A stretch of DNA of 64,000 bases, from positions 1-64,000 of the forward strand of contig JANQBS010000069.1 in the NCBI GenBank assembly GCA_033085395.1, read 5' to 3'. The notes below the pieces were generated by a model. It was not told the origin of the DNA, searched no databases, and worked only from the letters and a program-made list of their open reading frames with translations. Both the position numbers and the translations under genes were made by a program. Shown one piece after another: positions 21,150 through 32,766 of the stretch (within the stretch, counting starts at the first letter, position 1; each line of letters starts with the position of its first letter). The stretch is from Xanthoparmelia taractica. Taxonomy: Eukaryota > Ascomycota > Lecanoromycetes > Lecanorales > Parmeliaceae.

Positions 21150-23619
21150 TCTACACGATTTGATAGATTGATGAGACGTAGAGATGGAATTGGTAGGAAA
21201 TAAAGTAACACTTTGTCTTCAATTACTGAAGCATTATAAGATGAGATGGTTGAGAAGACATTCAAATCATGACGAACGGATGATGTCATGACCCAACTCC
21301 AAAGGCAATGAACCATCGTACACAGAAAAGATGCCTGCGACTTTGCGGAGAAAGAAGCGTTCGACAAGCACAAACGGAAACATATCTAAGGCAGGAACTG
21401 TTATTGCATTGAAAGTCTTTGGTGTTGCGCGCGAAATGATCCCGGTAGCCTCACGAACTGGTGGAACGATTGATCTCACAACATCAGAAGTCCCAGTTGT
21501 TCAGTTCCGCATAGGAAAGGGTTGCGCTTGAACGAGATGCTAGTGTGCGAGCACGGAGCGGACACGTTCTGAGAATGGTATTCGCATTGCTCAAATGAAT
21601 TCAAAACGACAACAGTCAATCCCAAAGGAGGATGAAACTCCAAAGTGGGTCGAAATGGGCAATCTAAGGAGCAGCCACAGGACACATCCTTATTCTTAAA
21701 TGGATCTGAGACTGGCTTCGTAAGATTTGGGTCGAAAGTGTCGCGTCAAAGATTTCGGCGGCGGTGCCAGCTTTGCAAGCGGCCAGCGCACATCCGTCTC
21801 GCTCATACATCGTTACGAATCCCCCACAGAACAAGGGAGAATTTCCTCAGCTTGGAGTGTTTGCAGTTGGCAATTCCGGCAATTCAACTCCATGCGGAGT
21901 CGCTCAATGATCAAAATAGAGTCAAAGTTCACACTGGAATATTTGCCTGGATCTTTCCATGCGAGCATTGAAACTGCAACCTGAGGCAGACGGAGAGACC
22001 CAAAAAATTACAGGCACGTGATAGAACAGAAGGGAGGCCCTATCGGAGGCTGACGGAGAGGAGGCGGTCTCTCACCGTTCTCCACGCTTTGCACGTCAGG
22101 GTTGAATTCCCGAAAGTCGGAAATCCGAACGCACAGCCGGCGCATGCGCTGACGGTGCCATGGACATGCAAACCCTAGAGGCATGTTCGGAGAGATAATA
22201 ATGATGCTGGACGCGACGAGGTGGGTGTGCGGCCGTGGTAGCGCTTGCATGGCAAATTGCCCGAAGAGTGGGTACGTGGATGCATACTAAAGTACCAAGC
22301 GGGGGGTTCAGAATTGGGTGAAATTGACACGAGCGGCTGAAGGAAGCAAATGTCCAAGTGGGGAGGACTGCGGGACAAGTCATGAGAATAATACTCATAT
22401 TACAGTATTGATTTGATTTGACTTTTCCAACATTTGTGGCATCTTGTCAAAAGGGAATTCAGCCCACGCTTACCAGCACACTCGGAATGATGAATGGAGA
22501 AGTAAATAGCGGCTCCATTCATGTGACGGTTTGATTACTTGTAGAAGTATCAGCCTGATGAGTCGAGCGGGCATGCCGTCGTGTGGCGCGCGAGGACTTG
22601 CCCCAATCCTAAGTGTGGCGCAGCGATGTTTTGTGCGGAGAAAAAGACAGACTAGAAGCAGAGAGTTAGGGCGAGCGATGTATCATAGCAATTCACTGAT
22701 GGTATCACTACTACTGTAGCAGATGATCTCGTGGAATGAAGAGGGCAGGGATGAGAAAAAGGAGCCAGCAGCACAGCCACTTTTACTCGAGCGGGAAGCC
22801 GGTAAGTTAAAGTAGGGACTGGAAGTTGGAAGTCTAGAAGTAGAGCCCATGGGCTGAGTACCAACAATACGGTATCCCTATGGTGGGACATTAGAGAGAG
22901 GGGCGCTTAATGATGATAATAACCAATGTGAGCTGTTCAGCTTTTGCAAGGGCCTACTATGCATATTGAAAAGCTATCGTCATCCTATCCATGTATCCCA
23001 TCTAGAAGTTATTTCGTATGCCAGGTGAAGCTGCAATAATCCAGACCATGGCCCAGGCCATTTTGTCGAGCTGTGGCTGAGGCAAGATCGAGGGAGGCTA
23101 TCGGGCAGCCCCCACCATCGTGCATCCGCTCCAGTGTAAAGTAAGCTCCCAATCCTCCCGATCATAAGTAGATGGTTTCAACCAAGGCACTCTTGGAGAG
23201 AGAAGAGAGGACGACAAGAACAAAGTAGTCGACCGTTCACATTCAAATCAACTGAAAGCAGCCTGAGCCCCTTCTTCATTCTTCCTCTGTCCGGTTTCTG
23301 TAGCATTTTGGCCCCCACAGCAATCCATCCTATTGGTTGATACACGAGATTAGCTGGCATTCAAATATCCTGCGCTAAGACCCAAGGGTAAGACGAAACA
23401 GGGAAAGCCCCCACCCTTTCTGTTTGTTGGCCTGCGAGATCGTCATCCGAAAATCAAACAACTGGCTTCCTTTTAAATCAATTATTTACTTGTACAACAT
23501 TCAATCAGTCCTACCATCCATTCCATCATATTCCTCAATCAACCTTCCTTCCTCCGCCAATTCCCACTTGCGAGTCGTCCTCCTTCTCTCTCTCTCTCCT
23601 TGGAGAGAGTCCCTCAACG
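21150..23619. other. Long divergent intergenic region
   Basis: About 2.5 kb separate the SDR gene (minus) from the CSC1-like gene (plus). Only short frames without motifs occur. The last 100 bases before the ATG at 23620 are pyrimidine-rich, with a CT run at about 23,585-23,600 as is usual for fungal promoters and leaders. No other element is recognised. Confidence 0.5.
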
Positions 23620-26478
23620 ATGGACCGAGCCAGTTCTCTCCATCATGCCATCCTGCCACGAGCGAGCGTAAGTCTATCGCACATGACCCCCCAATACTTC
23701 CCTCAACTCCTTGCTGACCTCTACTCTAGCCAGGCTCTTCAGCTGCAAGCGAAAAGAACTCGGCCTCCCTTTCGCAACTAGTCTCAACCTTGGTACCTGT
23801 CCTGCTGGTTGCATTCATCTACATCTCTCTCTTCTTCTGTCTCCGACCTAGGCTCAGGCGCAATTACTCGCCCAGAAGCTATGTCCGCTCCCTACGTTCA
23901 CAGTAAGGCCATACCGGCTTCTGCCTTCCATCCTCAAACGCGTGCATCTGACATACTCTCTTTACAGGGAGCGGTCTCCAGATCTGCCCAATGGCATGTT
24001 TAATTGGATTGGCACTTTCAACAAGATCCCTGACAGCTATGTTCTCAATCACCACACTCTCGATGGCTTCCTCCTGCTCCGCTATCTCAAGATTTCCATC
24101 GCCATCTGCTTCGTTGGCTGTCTCATGACCTTCCCCGTCCTCTTCCCCGTGAATGCGACAGGCGGGGGAGGCCTGAAGCAATTGGATCTCATCAGCTTCG
24201 GCAATGTCACAAAACCCAACAAGAATCGTTTCTACGCCCACACCTTCGTCGCCTGGATCTTCTTCAGCTTCGTATTCTACGTCGTTATGCGTGAGAGCAT
24301 CTATTACATCAATCTGCGCCAAGCATACCTTCTCTCGCCACTCTACGCGAATCGCATGTCTTCCCGCACGGTCCTTTTCACTTCTGTACCCAAAGACTAC
24401 CTTGATGAAGGAAAGCTACGCCGCATGTTTGGGAAGCAAGTCAAGAACCTTTGGATTGCCAACGACTGCGAAGAAATTGAAGACCTGGTCGAGCAACGCG
24501 ACAAGGTCGCCATGAAGCTCGAAGCCGCAGAGACAAAGCTTGTTACCATGTCGAACAAGGCTCGTCTGGCCGAGGCCAAGAAGAAGGGGCGCCATCCGGA
24601 AGCAGGAGCTGAGCTCACCAACAACGGTGTTGATGGCGAATCTGGCTCCGTAGCCGCTCGTTGGGTCCAGCCGAAACAGCGTCCTACTCACCGCCTCAAG
24701 TTTCTGATTGGCAAAAAGGTCGACACGATCAACTGGTGCAGATCCGAACTCGAGCGCTTGATCCCCATGATTGATGCCAAGCAGGCGTCTTATCGCGCAG
24801 GAGAAGGCACCTTTATCTGCTCCGTCTTCGTCGAATTTTATACCCAGGCGGAGGCGCAAGCAGCGTATCAGAGTCTTGCCCACCACCAGCCTTTACACAT
24901 GTCACCTCGCTTTATCGGTATCAACCCGGAAGAAGTCATCTGGAAGAGTCTAAACATCCACTGGGCGTCGAGAATTGTCAGGAATATCGCCACCTCCGCC
25001 ATCGTCTTCGCGCTCATCATATTTTGGGCGATCCCCGTGGCTTTCGTGGGTGCTCTTTCCAACATTTCGTCTCTCTCGAAATCCACGAATGGCAAACCGG
25101 CGTTGCTTCCATGGCTCAGCTTCATCAACAAGATTCCAGCGGTCATTCTTGGTCTTGTCCAGGGTCTTCTCCCTGCGGTCCTTCTGGCTGTATTGATGGC
25201 ATTGCTGCCCATCTTTTTGAGGTGGATGGCGAAAGTGGCTGGAAAACCGTCGCTTGCAAGCGTCGAATTGCGGGTGCAAAACACTTACTTTCTGTTCCAG
25301 GTCGTTCAGGTCTTCTTGGTGACCACTGTGTCTTCGGCCGCCTCGGCCTCAGTTGTCGAGATCATTCAAAACCCTACCTCGGTGACTAATCTCCTAGGCC
25401 AAGACCTTCCCAAAGCCTCCAACTTCTACATCTCCTATTTCATTCTTCAGGGTCTGACCATCAGTTCGGGTGCTCTGGTGCAGTTGGTGGGGGTGATACT
25501 GTACAGGGTCTTGGGCAAATTCCTCGATAGCACGCCAAGGAAGATGTACAAAAGGTTTTCCTCTCTCTCTGGACTCGGTTGGGGCACCGTCTTTCCGGTG
25601 TATACGCTCCTGACTGTTATTGGTGAGTGCGGATCCATTGTCAGATGTGTCGCACAGCTAACCCCTCGATAGCCATTACCTACTCGATCATTGCACCTTT
25701 GGTCTTGGGATTTGCAACCGTAGGCCTTTATCTGATCTACTTGGCTTATCGCTACAACATGTTGTACGTGTTCAATGCTACGATCGACACCCAGGGTCTC
25801 GTCTACCCGCGCGCGCTGCAACAGACGACAACTGGAGTCTACCTCGCCATCATCTGTCTGATCGGACTGTTTGGCATCCAAGCCGCCGTTGGCCCCCTGA
25901 TCCTGATGGTCGTCTACCTCATTTTTCTCGTCCTGTTCCATTTCTCCCTCAATTCAGCCATTGACCCTCTACTCATGTACCTGCCAAAATCACTTTACGC
26001 GGAGGAGCAGTCTCTTCTCTCCCTTGAAGATGGCAACACCAACGGCGATGATACGACCGATAAGAAAGGCCTCCGAGCCACTGCCAATGACAGATTGGCT
26101 GGCAACAGTATGGATACCGACGGCAAAGACCTACCGGCCGCACCTCATAAGAAGCCCAACTTCATTACCAAGTTCATTTTTCCGCACAAGTACACCGACT
26201 ATCAGACTCTACGCCGTCTTGTACCACGGGGTTTTGCGGAAATCGAGTATGCACCCGAGGTCGAACGCGATGCTTTCTACCATCCTGCCATCTCGAGCCC
26301 TACGCCTGTCCTATGGATTCCGAGGGATGAGATGGGCGTCAGTCGTCAGGAATGCCGTCACACCAGCAAGGTTATTCCAATGACTGACGAGGGCGCTGGG
26401 TTCGATGAGAAGGGCAAGATGGTGTGGGACCAAGAGACTGCAAGACCTCCCATCTACCAGGAGAAGATTTACTACTGA
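23620..26478 (+). CDS. CSC1/OSCA/TMEM63-type calcium-permeable channel protein
   Basis: A multi-pass membrane protein of the DUF221 (RSN1_7TM) family, which includes yeast Csc1 and plant OSCA osmosensitive cation channels. Four exons encode about 893 residues. Introns: 23668-23729, 23903-23967, 25623-25672. The start at 23620 gives a 16-residue first exon, then the first membrane helix (VSTLVPVLLVAFIYISLFF) and the family segment LPNGMFNWIG. A cytosolic region at about residues 190-410 holds an RRM-like fold (RTVLFTSVPKDY) and a Lys-rich variable part. A block of membrane helices follows from about residue 430 to 760, with the hallmark NTYFLFQVVQVFLV. The hydrophilic C-terminus contains LIFP-type HKYTDYQTLRRLVP. 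No defect was seen. Confidence 0.92.
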
Positions 26479-26965
26479 AAGTTACCGGAGTTTCGACGGT
26501 GCCGACACTGGCTCCCTCATCTCAGCATGATACCCTTTCATTGGTTGTTGATCGGTTTGTGCGGCTGGATGTGAGACACACGGACAGCGAGTAGCGTTTG
26601 ATACCACTTTTTCTCTCTCTTGATACCACTTGTTCCTTGGGCAGATTCGAAGACAGCAGTATTCTTGCTTTTCGGATTTAATGGATGAGCAGTCAGAATT
26701 AATCAAGTCGTATTCCCTTCAATCGTATCGGCTTTTAATACTGACATTGGCTCTTGATTTTGATTCTCCTCACTACCTGACCTTTTCTCTAAAATGTGCC
26801 GTGACATCATCTCATATACTCGAGTAACGTTCCAGCATGGATATCCTGATATCAAAGATTCATCAAAATCCGAACAACATCAGCCATGAGATATATACAT
26901 ATACTCCAAAGTAAAGCCCGTACTCTCGTAAACCGCACACCCCCGCCACCCTCTCTCTCTCTCTC
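26479..26965. repeat. Convergent 3' region with CT microsatellite
   Basis: This is the space between two converging genes. A (CT)n tract at about 26,950-26,968 reaches into the 3' end of the mannosyltransferase frame. Nothing else is recognised. Confidence 0.6.
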
Positions 26966-28480
26966 TCAATTAAACAAAAATTTATAAACCCTCCCAATCC
27001 CCCTGCACACGTCCGTCCTGTTGCGCCACGCGTTAAACGCCCCCTGCAAATGACACCCCGTGTACAGCGTCTCGGCCCACACCTGCTTCTCCACGTCCCG
27101 CCCGAACACCGCGATCGTTTCTTCCCTTGTGCCCCACATGCGCTGGCTGCGGAGGTTGTCGGTGAAGATGCTGTACATTTTTGAGGCGTCGGGGGATATG
27201 GTGTTTGCGTGGAGGAAGGAGGGGCGGATGATGTCTGTTGTGTTGGCGAGGATGTTGCGGTGGTGGTTGTAGTTGTAGTCGTCGGTGGGGTTGTGCTGGA
27301 CCATCCCCGCGGGGACGAACAGTTTTTCGTGCGCTTGCGTGTAGCCTAGTGTTTGGATCCCTGCCGTGACGGTGTAGAAGGAGGCGTTGAGGCAAGTGGC
27401 CGCGGCCAGGTAGGTTTCTTTGTCTGTTTCTGCTTCTGTTTCTTTGGTGGGGTTTTGCTGCGAGAGTAATTTGTAGTAATGGCTCGGGCCATAGTGGTTG
27501 TAGTAGAGGGTCAGAAGGACGGTGGGCGCGTGCGTGCGCTTTGAGAGGAGCAGCTGGCCTGCTTCGGAGGCGGCGCGCTCGGAGGTCGGGGGGATGGGCT
27601 GCGAGGTTATGGCGTAGAATTTGGGGGAGGCGGTGTTGGCCCACTTTAGTATACTGTCTGTTAGCTTTGAGGGGAGGAGAAGGTAGAATATACGTACGTA
27701 GTCGGGCCAGCTGACGAAACCTTTTGACGAAAAGGGCTCAGCGTTCAAAAGATGTTCAGGTCGCTCGAGGGGAAGGTTGTCGGCGTCGAGCAAGAGCACG
27801 TCTTCAAACGTAGAAAACGCCAGCGCCAGCGCTTTCAATTGGTAACTCGTCCATTCGAGCTTCAACGGCACGGCTTCCAGAACCTCGGATAGGACCATGC
27901 ACGTTGCGTTCATGGGCGGGAGCACAATCTCGCAAATCTCCTTCTCGTACCGCTCTTTCGACTCCATAAAAACTTCGACGGGCAAGATCGATCCCGTTCG
28001 CCGCAGCATCTTCAACGATACCAGAAACACGGGCAACAGAGCCCCGGACGCGGCCACGACGACGCCCTGCGTGCCGTTTGCGTATGGTAGTTTTTGCGCG
28101 AGCTCGGGGATTTGTGACAGGAAGCGCGCGTGGGCGTCGCGCATTGTGCCGACATCTCGTTGCGGTATCTGCAGTATGTCCGGACGGAAATCGAAATCTT
28201 TCTTGAGGCTGGCGAATTCGTTGAGCGGTGGTGCTTCGATGGGGTCGGTCGGGAGGGAGCAGTCGGGTTTCGTTTCGACGAGGGCGCGGGAGGTTAAGTC
28301 CCAGAAGTCAATGAGGTCGGGGTGAAAGGGCGAGGGAGGGATTTCGTCAGCTGGTGCACCGTGGCTAGCTGCTGTGAAGTGGTTGTGTAGCCATCCGAAA
28401 TGGCTGGTGAAGGCAAGGCATATCAGGCTAAAGAGTAGGATCGGGAGCACAATTGTTCTGCTCCGGCGAATGCTGATCAT
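26966..28480 (-). CDS. MNN2/MNN5-like alpha-1,2-mannosyltransferase (GT71)
   Basis: A type II Golgi membrane glycosyltransferase that adds alpha-1,2-linked mannose to N-glycan outer chains, using GDP-mannose. Two exons encode about 486 residues, with an intron at 27644-27697. That intron is 54 bases without a stop, so an unspliced frame of 504 codons also exists; the spliced junction gives FVSWPDYWANTASPKFY, which fits the family far better. An N-terminal signal anchor (TIVLPILLFSLICLAF) follows a short basic cytosolic tail. The DxD metal-binding motif is LLLDADNLP (residues 232-234). The stem region carries Pro and Asp residues, and sequons occur (NGT, NAT, NAS, NTT). It is transcribed toward the CSC1-like gene. 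Confidence 0.9.
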   Translation of the reverse strand: MISIRRSRTIVLPILLFSLICLAFTSHFGWLHNHFTAASHGAPADEIPPSPFHPDLIDFWDLTSRALVETKPDCSLPTDPIEAPPLNEFASLKKDFDFRPDILQIPQRDVGTMRDAHARFLSQIPELAQKLPYANGTQGVVVAASGALLPVFLVSLKMLRRTGSILPVEVFMESKERYEKEICEIVLPPMNATCMVLSEVLEAVPLKLEWTSYQLKALALAFSTFEDVLLLDADNLPLERPEHLLNAEPFSSKGFVSWPDYVRIFYLLLPSKLTDSILKWANTASPKFYAITSQPIPPTSERAASEAGQLLLSKRTHAPTVLLTLYYNHYGPSHYYKLLSQQNPTKETEAETDKETYLAAATCLNASFYTVTAGIQTLGYTQAHEKLFVPAGMVQHNPTDDYNYNHHRNILANTTDIIRPSFLHANTISPDASKMYSIFTDNLRSQRMWGTREETIAVFGRDVEKQVWAETLYTGCHLQGAFNAWRNRTDVCRGIGRVYKFLFN

Positions 28481-28624
28481 GCTGCCTGGGAATTGGAAAG
28501 TTCATGGTGGGAATGTGAGAGGGAGGTGACAGGCGCTGAGAGTCCAATGGCGTAGAGTTCTGTAGTGGTGCTGTAGTACTTTCTACAGGCGCCAAGACCA
28601 GATAGAAGACCCACTGGGCCAAAG

Positions 28625-28677
28625 CCCTGGACCAGCCCTGATCTAGCCGTATTTGGAAGTTTAGGGCTGGTCTAGGG
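28625..28677. repeat. Imperfect inverted repeat upstream of the mannosyltransferase gene
   Basis: Two 15-base arms (28625-28639, CCCTGGACCAGCCCT; 28663-28677, AGGGCTGGTCTAGGG) are reverse complements with one mismatch, separated by 23 bases. The element lies 145-197 bases upstream of the mannosyltransferase start. It could be a hairpin, a binding site for a dimeric regulator or a mobile-element trace. Confidence 0.7.
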
Positions 28678-28989
28678 TTTAGGTGGCCTAGTTGGGTGAA
28701 CACCATCCATAGAACGGGTGCCGACCAATACGTTTACACTCGACGTCTTGTGGAGGCTCAAGGCTGCAGACAGCTAAGTTTCCATGGATCTCGTTAGGTA
28801 TAGCAGAGGCGACCTTGGACGTTGAAAACATAGTTTACAATGCTAAAGAAAACAAAACAGACACTCTATGATGTCGCCTGGTAACGAAGCATGATCCCAT
28901 TCAACCGCTGAACTTCAAATGCTCGTATGCTCCTCACCCCCAGCAAGATTGGATATTGATCCCCAAACGCCAACATTTTGTACGAACAA

Positions 28990-31900
28990 TTACATTTCCT
29001 CCACAGCGCAATTAGGATGCAGGACGTACACCACCTTCTCTGCATCTCTTGAGCTCCCTTCATCACCAACGAGACCCTCTCCCCGTATCTGCATGAAGAT
29101 GTTGTCCTGTAATCTTAAATTAGCGAATCATTCCAGCAATTACTGGGAAATCGTGGATCGTACCTTGACCATACGCTTAATGACTTTCCTCGCTAATTCT
29201 TTCTCCTCTTCTGCTTCCTCAACACTACCAAGCTCTTCTTCTTTCTGCTCGAGATACCAGGTTAAAAGCTCTTCGTGCTCTACACCTTCGCCAGTCGTCA
29301 TTTCATCCTCGTTCACCCTCCGCACCAACATGTTGAGAATGGCCATGTACTTGTCATATGTGATCTTCGTTCTTCGGCTTTGTGGTGCAGGCGTCTGTGA
29401 TGCTCGCCCGGCTACGCCGTCTGGCCGATCGTCACCGTCTTGGTCATCACCATCGCCGTCAGCCATTGGAGAGTCGCCATCTCGGTCAGGGCCGCCGGCA
29501 TGCCCGTTGGTGGTGCCGTTGTTGAGAACTTCGTCTTCGTCATCCTCAACTTCCACATCATCCTTCTCAACGCTGATGATACTCTGGCGGAGGAGGTTGA
29601 AGGCCTCCCTGACAAAGTTGGGCGTCACATCATCCACGCAATTGGCCTTTGCAATGGCTTCGCTCAGGCGGATCATACTCTCCAATTGCCTGACTGTGAT
29701 GCGGTAGCTGTTCCTTCCGATACCGCCTTGGGCGTCATCGGCTCGAAGCTCTTTATACTTTTCCACCAGCAGCGCTTTGGCTTCAGGAGTAAACTCTGGC
29801 TTGAACGTCCTTGCGAAGCGGATGTAGCGTTGCAATTGCTCGGTAGTGAATTCGGGCTGAACCGCGTCATCTCGCAGCATGTGAATATTGACAATGTGTT
29901 CTGCAAGATGCCGGTCGACATTCTCGTTGCACTCGTCTAGGATCACAAAGAACAAATCAAAACGGCTCATGATTGGTGCACTCATATTGATGTTCGCTCT
30001 TAGTGTGGTCTTGCGATTGTACCGTCCTCCCACTGGATTTGCAGCAGCAAGAATACTGGTCCTCGCGTTCAATGTTGCTTGGATACCAGCTTTGGCAATC
30101 GAGATCGTCTGTTGTTCCATAGCTTCGTGGATAGCTACTTGGTCGCCAATGTCCATCTTGTCGAATTCATCAATAGCACAGATGCCGTTGTCCGCAAGCA
30201 TGAGAGCACCGGCTTCGATGGTGAATTCGCCAGTCTCCTCGTCCTTGACCACCGCTGCTGTGAGACCGGCTGCCGAGGAGGCCTTACCAGAGGTGTAGAC
30301 CGCGCGGGGGAGAAAGGAACAGATGTATCTGGGGTCTGCTTAGCCTCAAGCTTTGAGATCGAGAAATGCGCACAGTACTTACTTGAGGAACTGACTCTTG
30401 CTGGTACTAGGATCTCCAACTATACAGATGTTCAAGTCTCCTCTCAATTGCATGCCCTCCGGAGTGACTTTGCTGACTCCGCCCATGAGCTGAAGAAGTA
30501 GCCCCTTCTTCACGATCTCGTGACCATACACCATAGGCGCCAATGAGTTTACGAGTCTCGAGTAAATGTGGTCGCTGTGCACCATCTGCTTGAGGTCCTC
30601 TATCTCAGAAGATGTTAATGATTGCAGGTATGCATCCTGGGCATGGTCTCCCGAGTCCTGAGGATCGATACTAGCAGTCTGGTTCAGTGAAGCTAAGATA
30701 TTCCCAGCTTGGCCGTTCAATTGCTGACTGGCTGCTTGGCCTGGTGTTGAAGTATCTGGTGTTACCATGCACGAGAGGAAAGCCATTCTGTAGGTCAGGT
30801 CGCGGACACCCAAAGCTTTAAGCCCCGTAACCCCACTCCCGCCAGCATCACCACCTCTCGGAGCATTCCTATTGTCTCTCGTGGCTTCCGGTCGAACGCC
30901 TGGGAGGCCGAGCTGGCTGACGTCCGGCACCACAATCAGTGTTCCCGTGAAGACGCACTTCTCCCCAGCTTTCGCTCGGTCCACAATCTCTCCTCGCAGG
31001 ATCACGTCCATTGTTCGAGGCATGCTTCCTGTAGGTATCTCCGAGCTGTTCTCTTGCACTCTGACCTTCTGCCAATCAACGAATGTGCTTTGCCGAATGT
31101 CCAGACGCCATCCTTGCCGGTTGCCACAAGTCAAGTTGGGGCATTGAGTGGGCTCGGTGTATCGAAACGTCTGCTCGACATTGGAAATGACTGTTCGACA
31201 TCCTTCGCAGATGAACGTGGCCAGATACAGCTCCGGTCTTACTTCTGAGGTCCGTGTCACTGTGCCCGATATCGACAGCAGCTTTCCAATGGAGGCAGTT
31301 CGCAGCTGCCGTATCCTTGAGATCAGAGGTAGATTGTAAAATGCCAGCGTAAACAGCTTGTCCGTCTGCTGATTCGTGGTCCTTGAACCTTGCGTCTCGG
31401 CCTGACTGACTCCGTTGCCCGCAACGGACGTGCCAGTCTGCGACGAAGCGCTTGTAGGCTGTCTGTGCTCCTTGAAATACCGAGACTCGTATTTCGCGAT
31501 CAGATTGTGCAGCGCTCGTGTGAGGAAGGGAAGATATCGGTAGTAGTCGTTTGCGATGGCGTTTGCCAGGGTCTGATTCTGCAGTGACAGGAGATGTTGA
31601 AAATCAACGTAGAGGGTGGAGAGATTGTAGATTCGAAGACCGTGGATCTGGGCAATGTAGTATTTGTCGCTCGTTAACGCGCTTGATGGTGGAGCGCCGG
31701 ATGATGTGACATCCTCCATAAACCTAGAACCGTCAGCTTTGCTCTGTCACTCTGACCGTCGAGGCTGCGTACTGTTCAAGGAAACTCTCAAATTCCTCCG
31801 CGACCTTCTCCCCTACCCTGTCCACGACCTTAGGCACAGCTCGCGCCATCGGATCCCGAGGTCTGTTCCGATCAGTGCCCCGCACGCCCACGACCTCGTC

Positions 31901-32068
31901 GTCGGGGAAGCCCTCGACATCGCTGAGCGCCCCGTTGCTTTCTGACGGCGGCATTGACGATCGGCTTCGACCGTTGGACATTTTCGGCGCGCCGTTTTTG
32001 CGGGCGCCGGCTGCGAGGTCGAGATCTGGATTGTCGGAGGTTAGAAGACCGTCGACGATTGAAGACAT
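28990..32068 (-). CDS. MCM6: DNA replication licensing helicase subunit MCM6
   Basis: A subunit of the MCM2-7 replicative helicase. Four exons encode about 972 residues. Introns: 31724-31772, 30329-30382, 29107-29163. The last intron means that the frame does not end at the stop near 29140 but at TAA 28990-28992, giving a C-terminus with the winged-helix-like segment RMVKDNIFMQIRGEGLV. The start at 32068 yields an acidic, Ser-rich N-terminal tail. MCM6 features: RIRQLRTASIGKLLSISGTV, a zinc-binding module (CEGC...CPNLTC), GTLIVVPDVSQL, and LGVRDLTYR. AAA+ motifs: Walker A GDPSTSKSQ (spanning the second splice), Walker B ICAIDEFDKM, and the arginine finger SRFDLFFV. An acidic linker (about residues 790-850) separates the helicase from the C-terminal domain. 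Confidence 0.96.
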
Positions 32069-32136
32069 TTTTGCGAGAGCTGCGTGGTTGGGAGAAAGCA
32101 GGGTGTGATGGTGTTCTTTGCAATCGGATGGGAGAA

Positions 32137-32161
32137 TTTCGCGCGTCCGACGCGCACGCGT
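32137..32161. promoter_or_regulatory. E2F/MBF-type and MCB elements upstream of MCM6
   Basis: TTTCGCGC (32137-32144) is a full match to the E2F/SBF-MBF-type consensus, and ACGCGT (32156-32161) is an exact MluI cell-cycle box. They lie 70-95 bases upstream of the MCM6 ATG. Such boxes bind the G1/S factor MBF in yeasts and control replication genes, so G1/S regulation of this MCM6 is a reasonable inference. Confidence 0.65.
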
Positions 32162-32766
32162 GAAGTGGTTTTCTATGCTTAGCGTGTGCACAAGAGCTTG
32201 AGAATCTTTGGCGCAATTATTGAGAAAGATCAATGTATCTGCCACTCAAGGGGCTTTATTTCCCCCTAAAATTTACGCCAATGCCGATGATATATTATGC
32301 ATACGCTAATTTCGGGCCGTGTGCGCTAGCTCATTAGTGGAGGAGTCCGTAACAACCTCAAGTCACATTTGCATCGGAACTGGCCCATTGAATCAACTCT
32401 ATTGAAAGACTATGCAAAACGCCAGATTCTCTGTTTCGTAACTTGCAGAGAAAACACGAAGCAAGCCTGCTTCTGCCAAAGTTGACTACCGCCATGAAGC
32501 TGAGTATTCGGCCACGAGGGCCGCTGCAATGTCGTTGAGTCGGGGTGATGGACGCGATATAACCAGAGCAGATGGCTGCGAAGGCCGAGCAGAAGTGTGA
32601 ATGCTGGAGAAATGGTACCGGAAAATATGTTGTGCCGTAGAGAGAGTGTTGCGAAGTCCGAGCAGGAAGTGTGAATGCTGGGGAAATTGTACTGGGAAAG
32701 AATGCTATGCTGTAGAAAAAAGCTCAAAAACCCAAATCGACGGCCTCAACCAGAGGCATTCGTCTT
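32162..32766. other. Region between the SNF2 gene and MCM6
   Basis: It carries the MCM6 promoter and the 3' untranslated region of the SNF2 gene. A two-copy direct repeat is listed separately. No gene is supported. Confidence 0.5.
32578..32716. repeat. Two-copy direct repeat, period 73 bases
   Basis: Units at 32578-32650 and 32651 to about 32716 both begin GCGAAG and share segments such as GTGAATGCTGG and GTAGA, with scattered substitutions and one small indel. It lies immediately beyond the stop codon of the SNF2 gene, so it is probably in its 3' untranslated region. Confidence 0.85.

Noticed and set aside
23879..24322. Minus-strand ORF of 147 codons
   Set aside because: It is antisense to the well-supported CSC1-type membrane protein exons.
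27033..27644. Minus-strand ORF of 203 codons rich in Arg, Pro and His
   Set aside because: It overlaps the mannosyltransferase in another frame; its composition is that of an out-of-frame reading of GC-rich codons.
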